Shown: positions 16,926-27,386, counted from the stretch's first letter. The stretch is 64,000 bases of DNA from Sporolactobacillus shoreicorticis (GCF_024125445.1 NZ_JAMXWM010000005.1:62001-126000), one strand, 5' to 3'. Notes: generated by a model not told the origin, from the sequence alone. Program-made: numbers and translations.

Positions 16926-18632
16926 GTGACATGGTTAGGAATTATCCAAATCCTGCTCGTTCTTGGGATTGTTCTCTTGGTAGCTATTCCTCTAGGAGGC
17001 TATTTATACAGAGTCTTTTCCGGACAACGGAGCTGGCTTGAGCGTGTGTATGCACCATGTGAAAAAGTACTGTACAAGTTATCAGGTATCAACCCGACAG
17101 TGGAGATGGACTGGAAGGCCTATATTAAACCGCTGCTGCTGGTGAATTTTATCATGATGCTTTTTGTGTATCTGATCTTGCGGCTGCAAGGGCACTTACC
17201 CCTGAATCCTGATCATATACCTTCAATGCCGTGGGATCTGGCATTTAATACAGCGGCTTCATTTATCACAAATACAAATTGGCAGAACTACGCCGGAGAG
17301 TCAACACTTTCCTACCTGAGCCAGACAATGGCCATTACGTATCTGCAATTTACATCAGCGGCTACCGGGCTTGTCGCTGTGATTGCGTTTCTCCGAGGTC
17401 TGGTTGGCAAACGAGCAAAGATGTTCGGCAATTTTTGGGTCGATTTTGTCAAAGTGCATACCCGGCTGCTTCTTCCGGCTGCTTTTATCCTAGCACTGGT
17501 CTTTGTGGGACTTGGTCTGCCGCAAACTTTCAGCGGCGCGCAGACGGTGCATACGCTGCAGGGTGCATCTCAGACGATTTCCCGCGGACCAATTGCCTCG
17601 CTGGAGGCAATTAAGCAGTTGGGAACGAACGGCGGCGGTTTTATGAATGCGAATTCGGCTCATCCATTTGAAAATCCGAACGTAATTACCAATATTCTTG
17701 AAATCATTGCCATGGCAGTGATTCCGACGGCATTAATTTTTACATTTGGGAGATTTTTGAAAAAGCGCCGTCAGGCTGTTATTCTTTACGTCTTTCTTGT
17801 GGCCATGATGCTTCTTGGTACACTGCTCGTTTACTGGAGCGAAACATCCGGCAACCCGATTCTACACAAGGTACTTGGAATTTCGAATGTCTCTATGGAG
17901 GGGAAGGAAGTGCGCTTCGGACTTCCGCTTGACAGTTTGTTTGTTGGAGCCACAACTGCGTTCACAACGGGTGCTGTCAATTTGATGCATGACAGTCTGA
18001 CACCGCTTGGCGGATTCGTACCGATGCTGTTCATGATGCTGAATATGGTATTTGGCGGTAAGGGTGTCGGATTGCTGAATATTATCATGTATCTGATCAT
18101 TACTGTATTCATTGCCGGGCTGATGGTTGGGCGTACACCGGAAATTTTCGGTAAGAAAATTGAGGCGAGGGAAATCAAGCTGGCGACGCTGACTCTATTG
18201 ATTCACCCCTTTCTAATCCTTTTTGCAAGCGCTATTGCTTTGGTGACGAAAACAGGTGTAGCGAGTATTGCCAATCCGGGTCTGCATGGTTTCTCGGAGA
18301 TTCTTTATGCGTTCAGCTCGGCGGCTGCGAATAATGGATCAGCCTTCGGTGGACTAAGCGGAAATACGCCTTTTTATAATATTATGCTCGGGGTTGTTAT
18401 GCTGCTTGGCCGCTATATCAGCATCGTTGCCATGTTTGCGATTGCTGGTTCACTGATCCGTAAACCGGTGGTTCCGGAGTCGGCGGGTACACTGAGGACA
18501 GACACCTTCGCCTTCGGCGGTGTGTTCGCAGCCATTGCACTGATCGTCGGTGCTTTAACGTTCTTTCCGGCTTTGGCTCTTGGGCCAATCGCTGAGCACT
18601 TGCAGATGTGGTCTGGAGTACTGAGTAAGTAG
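16926..18632 (+). CDS. kdpA: K+-transporting ATPase subunit A
   Basis: KdpA is the K+-selective channel-like subunit of the high-affinity KdpFABC pump. It is 568 residues long with about ten membrane segments and is related to the SKT superfamily. Selectivity-filter-type Gly segments are visible in NTNWQNYAGE, QLGTNGGGFMNANSAHP, TTGAVN and SSAAANNGSAFGGL. The start is GTG 16926, with AAGGAGAGGA upstream. kdpB follows after 39 nt. Confidence 0.95.
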   Translation: MTWLGIIQILLVLGIVLLVAIPLGGYLYRVFSGQRSWLERVYAPCEKVLYKLSGINPTVEMDWKAYIKPLLLVNFIMMLFVYLILRLQGHLPLNPDHIPSMPWDLAFNTAASFITNTNWQNYAGESTLSYLSQTMAITYLQFTSAATGLVAVIAFLRGLVGKRAKMFGNFWVDFVKVHTRLLLPAAFILALVFVGLGLPQTFSGAQTVHTLQGASQTISRGPIASLEAIKQLGTNGGGFMNANSAHPFENPNVITNILEIIAMAVIPTALIFTFGRFLKKRRQAVILYVFLVAMMLLGTLLVYWSETSGNPILHKVLGISNVSMEGKEVRFGLPLDSLFVGATTAFTTGAVNLMHDSLTPLGGFVPMLFMMLNMVFGGKGVGLLNIIMYLIITVFIAGLMVGRTPEIFGKKIEAREIKLATLTLLIHPFLILFASAIALVTKTGVASIANPGLHGFSEILYAFSSAAANNGSAFGGLSGNTPFYNIMLGVVMLLGRYISIVAMFAIAGSLIRKPVVPESAGTLRTDTFAFGGVFAAIALIVGALTFFPALALGPIAEHLQMWSGVLSK

Positions 18633-18671
18633 CCGCAAGAAAAAGGAACGAATAAGGAGGAGACCTAACAG

Positions 18672-20726
18672 ATGTCAAATAAAAAACAATCGGTCACTAA
18701 AGATATATTTAAGATTGCTGTTGTCGATGCGTTTAAGAAGCTCGATCCTCGTGTAATGATCAGAAATCCTGTCATGTTCGTTGTTGAGATCGGATTTGTT
18801 GTGACTCTGCTGCTCAGTTTCATGCCTAATCTGTTTGGCGGTAACTATGGTGCGAAGCAGATTCCTTTTAATGTCGTTATTAGTTTCATTCTGTTAATCA
18901 CCGTGTTGTTAGGAAACTTTGCCGAAGCGATTGCAGAGGGACGCGGAAAGGCACAGGCTGAATCATTGCGCAGAACCAAAACGGATCTGATGGCCCAGCG
19001 TCGCAGCAAAGATGACTCCTATGAAAGCGTTCCGGCATCTACGCTGCGCAAGGGAGATATTATTCGTGTTCTGGCCGGAGAAATGATTCCGGCCGACGGT
19101 GAAGTTAAAGAAGGGCTCGGAAGTGTGGATGAATCCGCGATCACCGGTGAATCCGCTCCGGTTATCCGCGGGGCGGGCGGCGATTTCAGTTCAGTGACTG
19201 GCGGTACAAAATTGCTGTCTGATCAATTGGTAATTGAAGTAGCCGTAAACCCGGGAGAATCGTTTCTGGATAAGATGATCGGGCTGGTCGAAGGCGCGAG
19301 CCGGCAGAAGACACCGAATGAAATTGCACTGACCGTTCTACTTGCCGGGTTGACATTAATCTTTCTCATCGTCGTCCTGACACTGAGCCCCTTTGCCAAT
19401 TATGTCAAAGGTTCAATTGATACGGTTTCATTGATCGCTCTCTTGGTTTGCCTGATCCCAACGACGATTGGCGCGCTGTTGTCGGCGATTGGCATTGCCG
19501 GGATGGATCGAATTATCCGCTTCAATGTCGTAGCTAAATCCGGCAAGGCCGTTGAAGCTGCCGGCGATGTGAATACGCTGATTCTGGATAAAACAGGTAC
19601 CATTACCATCGGCAACCGGCTGGCCAGTCAGTTCATTCCTGTCGGCTCGCACAGCTTGAGCGAGTTAGTCAATGTGGCAGTGCTTTCATCATTATTTGAT
19701 GAAACACCGGAAGGACGGTCGGTTATTGACCTGGCTCATAAGGAATATGAGTTCGGTCTGCAACTCGAAGACTATAACGATGCTGAGAATGTGGAATTCA
19801 GCGCAGACACGCGCATGAGCGGTCTGAATCTGCAAGACGGAACAGTGGTGCGCAAGGGAGCGGTCGACGCAATTAAACAATTTATTAAAAACAAAGGTGG
19901 ACGAATCCCGGAAGATCTTGATGCGAAGAAAGAGCGCATTGCAAAAGAAGGCGGCACGCCGCTCGCCGTTACCAAAGACCAGGAAGTTTTCGGATTAATT
20001 TATTTGAAAGACATCATTAAATCAGGCATGCGTCAGCGCTTTGAAGAATTGCGAAAAATGGGAATTAAAACGGTTATGTGTACAGGCGATAATCCGCTGA
20101 CGGCATCGACGATCGCGCTGGAGGCGGGTGTCGATGATTTCATTGAGGAAGCGAAACCGGAAGATAAGATGCGCCTGATCAAGAAAGAACAAAGTCAGGG
20201 GAAACTCGTTGCTATGTCTGGAGACGGTACAAACGATGCACCGGCTCTTGCTCAGGCCGATGTCGGGCTGGTAATGAATACTGGCACTACAGCCGCAAAA
20301 GAAGCGGGCAATATGGTTGATCTGGATTCAGATCCAACGAAGCTGATTGAAGTCGTTTCAATAGGAAAACAGTTGCTTATCACACGAGGGTCGATTACAA
20401 CATTTTCCATAGCAAACGATGTGGCCAAGTATTTTGCCATCCTGCCGGCGATGTTCGCAACCATGATTCCGCAGTTGCAAATATTGAATATCATGGGGCT
20501 GACAAGTCCAAGAAGCGCGATCCTGTCGGCAATTATTTTTAATGCATTGATTATTCCTGCGCTGATTCCGCTGGCCATGAAGGGTGTCAAGTACCGGCCA
20601 ATCGGTGCTACATCTTTATTAATGCGGAACCTGATGATTTACGGTTTGGGTGGCATCCTTGTGCCGTTTGTCGGTATTAAACTGATCGATATTATAATTA
20701 CTGCCTTAGGCATAGCAAATATATAG
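18672..20726 (+). CDS. kdpB: K+-transporting ATPase subunit B (P-type ATPase)
   Basis: KdpB hydrolyses ATP to energise K+ uptake through KdpA. The phosphorylated Asp is Asp306 in LDKTGT. The actuator motif TGES (in AITGESAP) and the hinge [16 protein letters not shown] are intact. Length is 684 residues, normal. AAGGAGGAG precedes the ATG. The reading frame and motifs show no damage. Confidence 0.96.
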   Translation: MSNKKQSVTKDIFKIAVVDAFKKLDPRVMIRNPVMFVVEIGFVVTLLLSFMPNLFGGNYGAKQIPFNVVISFILLITVLLGNFAEAIAEGRGKAQAESLRRTKTDLMAQRRSKDDSYESVPASTLRKGDIIRVLAGEMIPADGEVKEGLGSVDESAITGESAPVIRGAGGDFSSVTGGTKLLSDQLVIEVAVNPGESFLDKMIGLVEGASRQKTPNEIALTVLLAGLTLIFLIVVLTLSPFANYVKGSIDTVSLIALLVCLIPTTIGALLSAIGIAGMDRIIRFNVVAKSGKAVEAAGDVNTLILDKTGTITIGNRLASQFIPVGSHSLSELVNVAVLSSLFDETPEGRSVIDLAHKEYEFGLQLEDYNDAENVEFSADTRMSGLNLQDGTVVRKGAVDAIKQFIKNKGGRIPEDLDAKKERIAKEGGTPLAVTKDQEVFGLIYLKDIIKSGMRQRFEELRKMGIKTVMCTGDNPLTASTIALEAGVDDFIEEAKPEDKMRLIKKEQSQGKLVAMSGDGTNDAPALAQADVGLVMNTGTTAAKEAGNMVDLDSDPTKLIEVVSIGKQLLITRGSITTFSIANDVAKYFAILPAMFATMIPQLQILNIMGLTSPRSAILSAIIFNALIIPALIPLAMKGVKYRPIGATSLLMRNLMIYGLGGILVPFVGIKLIDIIITALGIANI

Positions 20727-20738
20727 GAGGGTATTCGG

Positions 20739-21308
20739 ATGACTAATGTCTTGCGTTCACTCAGAGTAACTGCCATTTTCGCAGTTCTGTTAGGTTTGAT
20801 CTATCCGCTTGTGATCGGACTGGTTGGCAACCTGCTGTTCCCTTACCAGGCGCAGGGAAGTATGGAAAAGCATAATGGGACAATTATCGGATCCCGATTG
20901 ATTGCCCAGTCATTCACTAGTGCCGGTTATTTCCATGCAAGACCTTCGGCGGTAGACTACACAGCCAATGGTTCAGCAGGGTCAAACCTTGGGCCGACCA
21001 ATTCGGCCCTGATCAAAGAAATCAGCGGGAATATTGCATTGGTGAAGAAGCAGAACGGAGCAATCGCAAATGCGTCAATACCAGCCGACATGGTTGAAAC
21101 CTCCGGGTCTGGGTTGGATCCAGACATCTCGCTCGCCAATGCTCGCCTGCAAATCCCGCGTGTGGCAAAGGCGACCGGATTGAGTGAATCGTATTTACAG
21201 GATCTCGTGGCACGTGAGACTCAGAATCGGTTTCTTGGTATTTTTGGCGATCCACACGTGAATGTATTGGACTTGAATCTGGTCGTGCGTAATAAGCTTG
21301 ACCAGTAA
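20739..21308 (+). CDS. kdpC: K+-transporting ATPase subunit C
   Basis: KdpC is a single-span subunit required for assembly and high-affinity ATP use by KdpB. The N-terminal helix (about residues 10-30) is followed by the conserved blocks SRLIAQSF, YFHARPSAVDY, SGSGLDPDISLANA and VNVLDLN. Length is 189 residues, normal. GGAGG precedes the ATG 12 nt after kdpB. Confidence 0.95.
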   Translation: MTNVLRSLRVTAIFAVLLGLIYPLVIGLVGNLLFPYQAQGSMEKHNGTIIGSRLIAQSFTSAGYFHARPSAVDYTANGSAGSNLGPTNSALIKEISGNIALVKKQNGAIANASIPADMVETSGSGLDPDISLANARLQIPRVAKATGLSESYLQDLVARETQNRFLGIFGDPHVNVLDLNLVVRNKLDQ

Positions 21309-21398
21309 CGAAATGGTTCCTTCGCTTTGTAAAATTGTTGGGGAATCTGATTCTTGTCTGCTCTTGTTCCGTCTGATCCCGGAATAACTGAGGAGTGA

Positions 21399-23696
21399 GT
21401 GGATGTGGGAAAAAAGTCGAAACATCTGAATGAAAAGGAACGGGAAGGAAATCATTCGGTCAAGAAAAAGGGAAAATTGAAAATCATTGTCGGGGCTGCT
21501 CCAGGATCGGGGAAAACTTATAAGCTGCTGAAAGAGGCCAATGATCTCTTGAAGAAAGGCACGGATATTGTCATCGGTTTTGTTGAGGTGCATCAACGGC
21601 CGGAGACGGCGCAACAAGTGGGTGATCTCGAAATCATCCCGTGCAAAAAAGTGCTGTATCAGAACAGGACATTCGAAGAGATGGATGTCGATGCCATCAT
21701 TGAACGGCAGCCGGCAGCTGTTGTGGTCGATGAGTTGGCCCATACAAATCTGGAGGGTTCCAGATTTTCCAAACGGTACATGGATGTTGACTATATTCTG
21801 GACCAAGGAATTGACGTGCTGACAACCGTGAATGTACAGCACCTCGAAGAAACGTATCGTGAGGCAGAAAAAATAACGGGTGTCCGGATCCGTGAAATTG
21901 TGCCCCAGTCTTTTATCGAAAGTGCCGATGAAATTGAAGTGGTCGATGTCCCGCCGGAAACACTACGGCAGAGAATGAGAGACGGAAATATTTTTCACGC
22001 AGGCACAATTCATCAGGCGCTGGATCACTTTTTCAAAAAGGAAAATCTGTCCGCGCTGCGTGAGCTGACACTGCGGATCGTCGCTGACACGGTCGACAAT
22101 CAGTTTCAAAAATCGTTTGAACGCCAGAGCATTCCGGGGCCAGTTGGAGCCAAAGAGGTTATTCTTGTTTGCACCAGTTTTCTGGCGCGTTCGGCAGTCC
22201 TGATCCGAAAGGGTTACCGAATGGCACGGAGAATGAAGGCGGATTTGTACATCCTAACCATACTTGAGATGCCTGAAAATGATCTGTCTGGAAAAAATAA
22301 GGACAGGATTAATAAACTTAGAAGCCTGGCGGATTTCTGTGGCGCCGACTATATCGCCGAACAACGTGCTGATCGAGTACTCGGCAAAGTGGTGATGGAT
22401 GTCGCCGAAAAGCTGGGAGTGACGCAGATTGTTGTCGGTCAGACGCATGCGCCGCAGCCCTGGATTTTCTGGAAATCCAATCTTGTTCGGTATTTATTGC
22501 TGCATATGAAATACGCCGATCTTCATATCATGGGCTGGAAAGAGGGTGGTCTGCCCTATTCGCTAACGGACACGGCCAAACGTAATCGCAGCGGTCCGTT
22601 ACCTGATCCGAATACTCGCCGGGGCCGACTGACGATCTGCGTCGGTTCGGCACCGGGCGTCGGGAAGACCTATAAAATGCTTCAGGATGCTAATGACCGG
22701 CTGTCGAAAGGTACGGATGTTGTCATTGGGTTTATTGAGACGCATGGAAGAAAAGAAACAGCAGGCCAGATTGGCCGTCTGGAGACGATTCCGCTGCGGG
22801 TGGTGCACTATAACGGGCGCCGATACGGGGAACTGGATGTGGCACAAATCATCCGGCGTCATCCGGAAATGGTCCTTGTCGATGAACTGGCGCATACGAA
22901 TGTACCTGGTAGCGAACGGGAGAAACGGTTTCAGGATATTCTGTATATTCTGGGACAGGGGATTGACGTGGTTACCGCTGTCAACATACAGCATCTCGAA
23001 AGTCTCCGCGACACAGTGGAACATATTACCGGCGTTAAAGTTAAAGAGAGGATTCCGGACTGGTTTATGGATTGGGCAGAGGAAATCAAGCTGATTGATG
23101 TCTCACCGGAAGTGCTTCAGTCGCGTCTGGCGCAGGGCAAGGTGTATTCCAAAGATAAGGTTGAACATGCGATGAATCACTTTTTCCGTCTGGGGAATCT
23201 ATCAGTCCTTCGGGAACTGGCTCTGTTCGAGGTCGCGGACAATGTGGATCAGAGTCTGGATCGGCAGCGCGTTATCGGGGAACCGCCCCGGATTCTGACA
23301 TGCGTCAACTATCGCCCGCATTCTGAGAAATTAATTCGGAGGGGCTGGCGCATTGCCGATCGGTACAATGCGGATCTGTATGTTCTCGCGGTTGTATCGG
23401 ATAAACCGCTGCAGGAACGGGAAAAAAGAGATTTAGAAACCATGAAAAAGCTCAGCGAACAGCTTCGGGCAACATTTCTCAGTGAAGAGGCATCTGAAAA
23501 CCGAGTGGGGGAGATGATCGCGAAAATGGCCGAAGAACTGCACGCGGAGCAAATTGTCGTCGGTCAGCCACTCCCGGCTCAGCGCTTCTTCGATAAGTTA
23601 AAACACAATCCGGTAATTTATGTCCTAATGCACGCGGAGTTTGTCAATCTGCATGTTGTGGCTAATTCAAGAGGTGAGTATTATGATGAGAGATAG
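21399..23696 (+). CDS. tandem-duplicated KdpD/USP sensor protein without a kinase domain
   Basis: This 765-residue protein contains two complete KdpD sensor plus universal-stress-protein (USP) units in a row and nothing else. Unit 1 has Walker A GAAPGSGKT (32-40), then VVVDELAHTN and DVLTTVNVQHLE; unit 2 has GSAPGVGKT (about 416-424), VLVDELAHTN and DVVTAVNIQHLE. Each is followed by a USP fold (VILVCTSF..., ILTCVNYR...). There is no membrane segment and no histidine-kinase core; those lie in the separate gene 24329-26332. The start is GTG 21399, 3 nt from AGGAG; GTG 21405 would have better spacing. I infer a cytoplasmic K+/ATP sensor acting on the split kinase. Confidence 0.85.
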   Translation: MDVGKKSKHLNEKEREGNHSVKKKGKLKIIVGAAPGSGKTYKLLKEANDLLKKGTDIVIGFVEVHQRPETAQQVGDLEIIPCKKVLYQNRTFEEMDVDAIIERQPAAVVVDELAHTNLEGSRFSKRYMDVDYILDQGIDVLTTVNVQHLEETYREAEKITGVRIREIVPQSFIESADEIEVVDVPPETLRQRMRDGNIFHAGTIHQALDHFFKKENLSALRELTLRIVADTVDNQFQKSFERQSIPGPVGAKEVILVCTSFLARSAVLIRKGYRMARRMKADLYILTILEMPENDLSGKNKDRINKLRSLADFCGADYIAEQRADRVLGKVVMDVAEKLGVTQIVVGQTHAPQPWIFWKSNLVRYLLLHMKYADLHIMGWKEGGLPYSLTDTAKRNRSGPLPDPNTRRGRLTICVGSAPGVGKTYKMLQDANDRLSKGTDVVIGFIETHGRKETAGQIGRLETIPLRVVHYNGRRYGELDVAQIIRRHPEMVLVDELAHTNVPGSEREKRFQDILYILGQGIDVVTAVNIQHLESLRDTVEHITGVKVKERIPDWFMDWAEEIKLIDVSPEVLQSRLAQGKVYSKDKVEHAMNHFFRLGNLSVLRELALFEVADNVDQSLDRQRVIGEPPRILTCVNYRPHSEKLIRRGWRIADRYNADLYVLAVVSDKPLQEREKRDLETMKKLSEQLRATFLSEEASENRVGEMIAKMAEELHAEQIVVGQPLPAQRFFDKLKHNPVIYVLMHAEFVNLHVVANSRGEYYDER

Positions 23697-24180
23697 TGAA
23701 CTGCTGTACTACGGAACGGGTCAGAAATATCTGGACATTTTTTCATTACATTATCGGTGGTTTAGCGCTGAATGGACCGTCGAAGAAGAAAAGCTGGTCA
23801 TTCTAAACTATGCCTTTGCGGATGATGAGAAAACGGCAAGGGAAAAAGTTGGTGGCGGCGGAGAATCTGTCCGGCGAGATGATGCCCATTTGAAGGAAAT
23901 CTATGCATCTATTCGAAATAGGCAAAGTGACGAGGACTGGAATAAACGGTCGAAGATTCATACTTTTCGGGTTTGGGAATCACCTTGGAAGAAGATGAAG
24001 CCCGGCTGGTATATTGTCCGCTCAAGGAAACATTTTCCGTTTTATATATCAGCGGTTCACGTTAGACTGCTTTCCACATGGCTCGTACATACAGCTGTGT
24101 GTGAAAATCAGAAAGAGGTTGTTGCTTTTATTCATAGGGTCAACCAGACGCATCATATTAAACTCGTCGACAGTCTTTAA
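23683..24180 (+). CDS. hypothetical protein between the two halves of KdpD
   Basis: This protein of about 165 residues is not assigned to a family. I choose ATG 23683, with GAGGTG 6 nt upstream; the frame opens earlier at 23641 inside the sensor gene. It overlaps that gene's end by 14 nt, which implies coupled translation. There is no signal or membrane helix. The sequence is rich in Trp, His and basic residues (for example FRVWESPWKKMKPGWYIVRS) and shows no catalytic motif. Its place inside the split kdpD locus suggests a partner of the kinase system, by inference. Confidence 0.6.
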   Translation: MMRDSELLYYGTGQKYLDIFSLHYRWFSAEWTVEEEKLVILNYAFADDEKTAREKVGGGGESVRRDDAHLKEIYASIRNRQSDEDWNKRSKIHTFRVWESPWKKMKPGWYIVRSRKHFPFYISAVHVRLLSTWLVHTAVCENQKEVVAFIHRVNQTHHIKLVDSL

Positions 24181-24328
24181 AAAGATGAATGAAAATGATA
24201 GTATGAATCAACGATAGGAATGGTTGACACGAATCAATCGATTGATAACATCAGGCAACTGATGTTTCTTCTTTTTTATGGAATTTCATAAAGGACGGAG
24301 AGTTTCCAATGAACAGAGGTGACGTGCA

Positions 24329-26332
24329 GTGAAAATGGCCAAAGAAGAACAGCGTCCGGAGAATGAAGGCTTCGGTAAAGATACAGTTGAAGGAAAAACG
24401 AAGGATCAGCGGCCGGTCGCGGGAAAATTGATGGTCTGTGTCAGTGGAAGCCCATTTTCTAGAGAATTGATCCGTTCAGCGGATCAAATAGCTGACGATT
24501 TGAACGTCAAATGGATTGCCCTGTATGTGGATGCACCGAGGCGCACGCCGAAGACCATGAACGAACGCATGGAAATTTCCCGAAATTTGCGTGCCGCTGA
24601 AAATTTAGGTGCCGAAACCTTTGTCATCTCAGGGACTCAGATATCCGGTGAAATTATATCCTTCGCGCGGGAACACAATGTCCGGCATATCGTCATCGGC
24701 AAACCAAGCTATTCGAGAATGATTGAATGGGTGAGGCCCTCAGTTGTCGATCAGATCATTCGAAAGGGGGAGAACGTCACTTTTCACGTTATTCCGGGAC
24801 GACCAGAAGTCCGGGCGAACATGATCAATTATATTTTTCCGGAGCATGCGGTGAAATGGGCACCCTATCTGGTCGTAACCGGAATGATTATCGTACTGAC
24901 TTTGCTGCTGAAATTTACCGGGATGGCGAATGATCTGGTCAATGTGGCGCTCTTATTTTTAATCCCCGTTCTGATTGGCGCATCGCGCTGGGGTATAGGA
25001 CCGGGCTTTTATGCTTCATTAGTGAGCATTCTTTCGTTTGACTTTTTCTTTGTTCCACCGGTGCGGAGCTTTACGGTTGCCGATCTGCGCTATATTCTTT
25101 CATTTGCAGTGTTCTTAATTGTTGCGATGCTGACAGCGAGCCTATCATCAAAATTAAGAAATCAGCTGAAAGAAGCGCAGGAAAATGAAAAAATTACATT
25201 AACTCTCTATACACTGAGCCGCGAAATGACCGTCGTGGATGAATTAACAGCGACACTGAAACGGATTGTTTTACAAATTGCAGATAAAATTGGTTTTCAG
25301 GCGGCCATTTATTTACCGGATAAAGACGGTGAGCTTAAGATTGCCGCCTGCTCCAATGACGCGAACAGGGAACAGGTGAAAGCAGGCGGGCTTATTGCCA
25401 AGTGGGTATATGACCATGGTGAGATGGCCGGTCATGGAACACAGACGTTGAGTGAATCTTCGGGATTATTTTTACCACTGCGTACAGAGGATTTGATTCA
25501 TGGTGTTCTGGTTATCTATTATGGCGCTCATCGCATTCCGGATTCGCTGGAGCACAAGAAATTGATTGAAGCCATCGCTGGGCTTGTCGCCGCAGCCGTG
25601 GCACGGATGAATCTTCAGGAGGAAGCAAAGAAAGCGCAGATGGCAGCAGAATCGGAAAAATTGCGCAACGTGCTTCTCGATTCCATTTCTCATGAATTAC
25701 GGACGCCACTATCGGCCATCACGGGTTCAGTTACAGCATTGACTGATCAGGATGATGTGTTCACTTCGGAGGACCGAAAGGAGCTACTTGGGACGATTCG
25801 CCAAGGTGCCGCAAGAATGAATCGGCTGATCACAAATCTGCTGGGCATAGTACGTCTGGAAAGTGGTATGCTACACTTAAAAAAGAGTTGGTGCGACCTT
25901 GAAGATATTATTGGCGTATCCATCAGACAGATTGAGGATTCTCTGGAAAACCGTCAGCTGACGGTTGAAATAGACGAATCGCTCCCGCCTGTTCAGGTCG
26001 ATGAGCTCCTGATGGAACAGATGCTGGTTAACATTATGAGTAATGCGGCCAAATATTCCGCCGATAAGACCCGGATCACATTGTCAGCGTATCAGAAGGG
26101 TGACCATATTGAAATCAGCGTTCAGGACAAGGGAATCGGTGTTCCATTGAATGAACTGGATCATATTTTTGATAAATTTTACCGTCTAAAATCAGATGCA
26201 CGTGTGCCTGGAACCGGACTTGGGTTGGCTATTGCCAAGGGAATTGTTAAAGCTCATGGCGGAACGATATGGGCAAATCAGAATCAGGATCAGGGTATTA
26301 CCGTTTTCATCAGCTTTCCTGTAGGAAAATGA
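24329..26332 (+). CDS. kdpD: KdpD-type sensor histidine kinase lacking the KdpD domain
   Basis: Domains in this 667-residue protein, in order: USP (about 33-150), four membrane helices of DUF4118 (about 172-275), GAF (about 300-430), HisKA with His455 in SISHELRTP, and HATPase (NIMSNAAKYS, DKGIGVP, GTGLGLAI). The N-terminal KdpD ATP-binding domain of the E. coli protein is absent; two copies sit in the neighbour at 21399-23696. The USP domain has SGS at 39-41, then 20 residues, then WIALY at 62-66. This closely follows the SXS-X20-FTAXY motif reported for c-di-AMP binding by Staphylococcus aureus KdpD. The start is GTG 24329. It phosphorylates KdpE. Confidence 0.9.
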   Translation: MKMAKEEQRPENEGFGKDTVEGKTKDQRPVAGKLMVCVSGSPFSRELIRSADQIADDLNVKWIALYVDAPRRTPKTMNERMEISRNLRAAENLGAETFVISGTQISGEIISFAREHNVRHIVIGKPSYSRMIEWVRPSVVDQIIRKGENVTFHVIPGRPEVRANMINYIFPEHAVKWAPYLVVTGMIIVLTLLLKFTGMANDLVNVALLFLIPVLIGASRWGIGPGFYASLVSILSFDFFFVPPVRSFTVADLRYILSFAVFLIVAMLTASLSSKLRNQLKEAQENEKITLTLYTLSREMTVVDELTATLKRIVLQIADKIGFQAAIYLPDKDGELKIAACSNDANREQVKAGGLIAKWVYDHGEMAGHGTQTLSESSGLFLPLRTEDLIHGVLVIYYGAHRIPDSLEHKKLIEAIAGLVAAAVARMNLQEEAKKAQMAAESEKLRNVLLDSISHELRTPLSAITGSVTALTDQDDVFTSEDRKELLGTIRQGAARMNRLITNLLGIVRLESGMLHLKKSWCDLEDIIGVSIRQIEDSLENRQLTVEIDESLPPVQVDELLMEQMLVNIMSNAAKYSADKTRITLSAYQKGDHIEISVQDKGIGVPLNELDHIFDKFYRLKSDARVPGTGLGLAIAKGIVKAHGGTIWANQNQDQGITVFISFPVGK

Positions 26333-26376
26333 AAGGCAGGGCTAGACGTGTGAATGCGGAAAGGAGATATTAACGA

Positions 26377-27069
26377 GTGACGAACAATTCACAATCACGA
26401 TTATTAATCATTGACGATGAAGCACAAATTCGCAAATTATTAAGTGTTGCCCTTCATGCCCATCATTTTGAAACTTTGGAGGCATCAAACGGCGAGGAAG
26501 GCATCCTCATGGCTTCGACAGACCATCCGGATCTGATTGTGCTGGATCTCGGCTTGCCAGACGGCTCGGGAATTAATGTATTAAAATTGATTCGTGAATG
26601 GTCTGAGGTTCCCATAATTATTCTTACGGTCAAAGAACGTGAGGAGGATAAAATTCTGGCATTGGAAAGCGGTGCCGACGACTATGTGACGAAGCCGTTC
26701 GGCATGGGGGAATTAATTGCCCGCATCAGGGTGGCTCTGAGGCACACGGCAAAAGCGGAAGAAAAATCTGTTCTTGATTTTGGCCGTCTCCTGATTGACC
26801 TGTCCCGCCGTGTGGTTCTGGTCAATGGTAATCCGATCAAATTCACGCCAACAGAATACGAGCTACTCAGGTTGCTTGCCACTCATGCGGGACGTGTCAT
26901 GACGCACCGGCAACTTCTCAAACAGGTCTGGGGTGGACAAATGATCAACACCGACAGTAATTATCTCCGTGTTTATATCGGGCATATCCGCAAAAAAATT
27001 GAAGTAACCCCAACCCAGCCCAAAATGATCCTTACAGAGCCGGGTGTCGGCTATCGTTTTGTGGAATAA
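26377..27069 (+). CDS. kdpE: response regulator KdpE
   Basis: This is a 230-residue OmpR/PhoB-type regulator. The receiver domain has the acidic pair Asp13-Asp14 (IIDDE), phospho-acceptor Asp57 (LDLGLPDGSG) and the TKPF lysine. The winged-helix domain has TPTEYELLRLLATHAGRVMT and VYIGHIRKKIE. The start is GTG 26377 with AAGGAGA upstream, 44 nt after the kinase. It should activate the kdp operon under low K+; candidate sites are the ATTTTTACG repeats at 16585-16636. Confidence 0.94.
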   Translation: MTNNSQSRLLIIDDEAQIRKLLSVALHAHHFETLEASNGEEGILMASTDHPDLIVLDLGLPDGSGINVLKLIREWSEVPIIILTVKEREEDKILALESGADDYVTKPFGMGELIARIRVALRHTAKAEEKSVLDFGRLLIDLSRRVVLVNGNPIKFTPTEYELLRLLATHAGRVMTHRQLLKQVWGGQMINTDSNYLRVYIGHIRKKIEVTPTQPKMILTEPGVGYRFVE

Positions 27070-27180
27070 TAAAGCACATTGGAAAAGTACTCGGACATAT
27101 GCACATGAAGGAACAAGAATGGGATGGTTGATACGAAGGATTTACACGCATACTGTTCCGGTTCTGTATATCATCTGCAG

Positions 27181-27386
27181 ATGTTGCTTTATGATCATCG
27201 ATCATTGTGTAAATATGGCGAATATCAGGCAATTAATTTTGGACTTGGCAAGGGATAACATTTGATAGCCCGGTTAAGTACTACATTGCAATTACTCGTG
27301 CTAGATACAGCGTCGGAATATTAATTGATAGTGCTAAAAAATATGGTAGAAAATTTACTTATGTAGAGGTCTGGAAAAGCGGATAG
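27181..27386 (+). pseudogene. remnant of a UvrD-like superfamily I helicase C-terminus
   Basis: Two frames join at about 27252. The first reads EYQAINFGLGKG and then hits a stop. The second continues ITFDSP and then YYIAITRARYSVGILIDSAKK before a stop at 27386. Together they match the C-terminal part of UvrD-type helicases (KG-TFD and the motif VI VAITRAR block). A frameshift and loss of the rest make it non-functional. Codon use is AT-rich, unlike kdpE. Confidence 0.65.
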
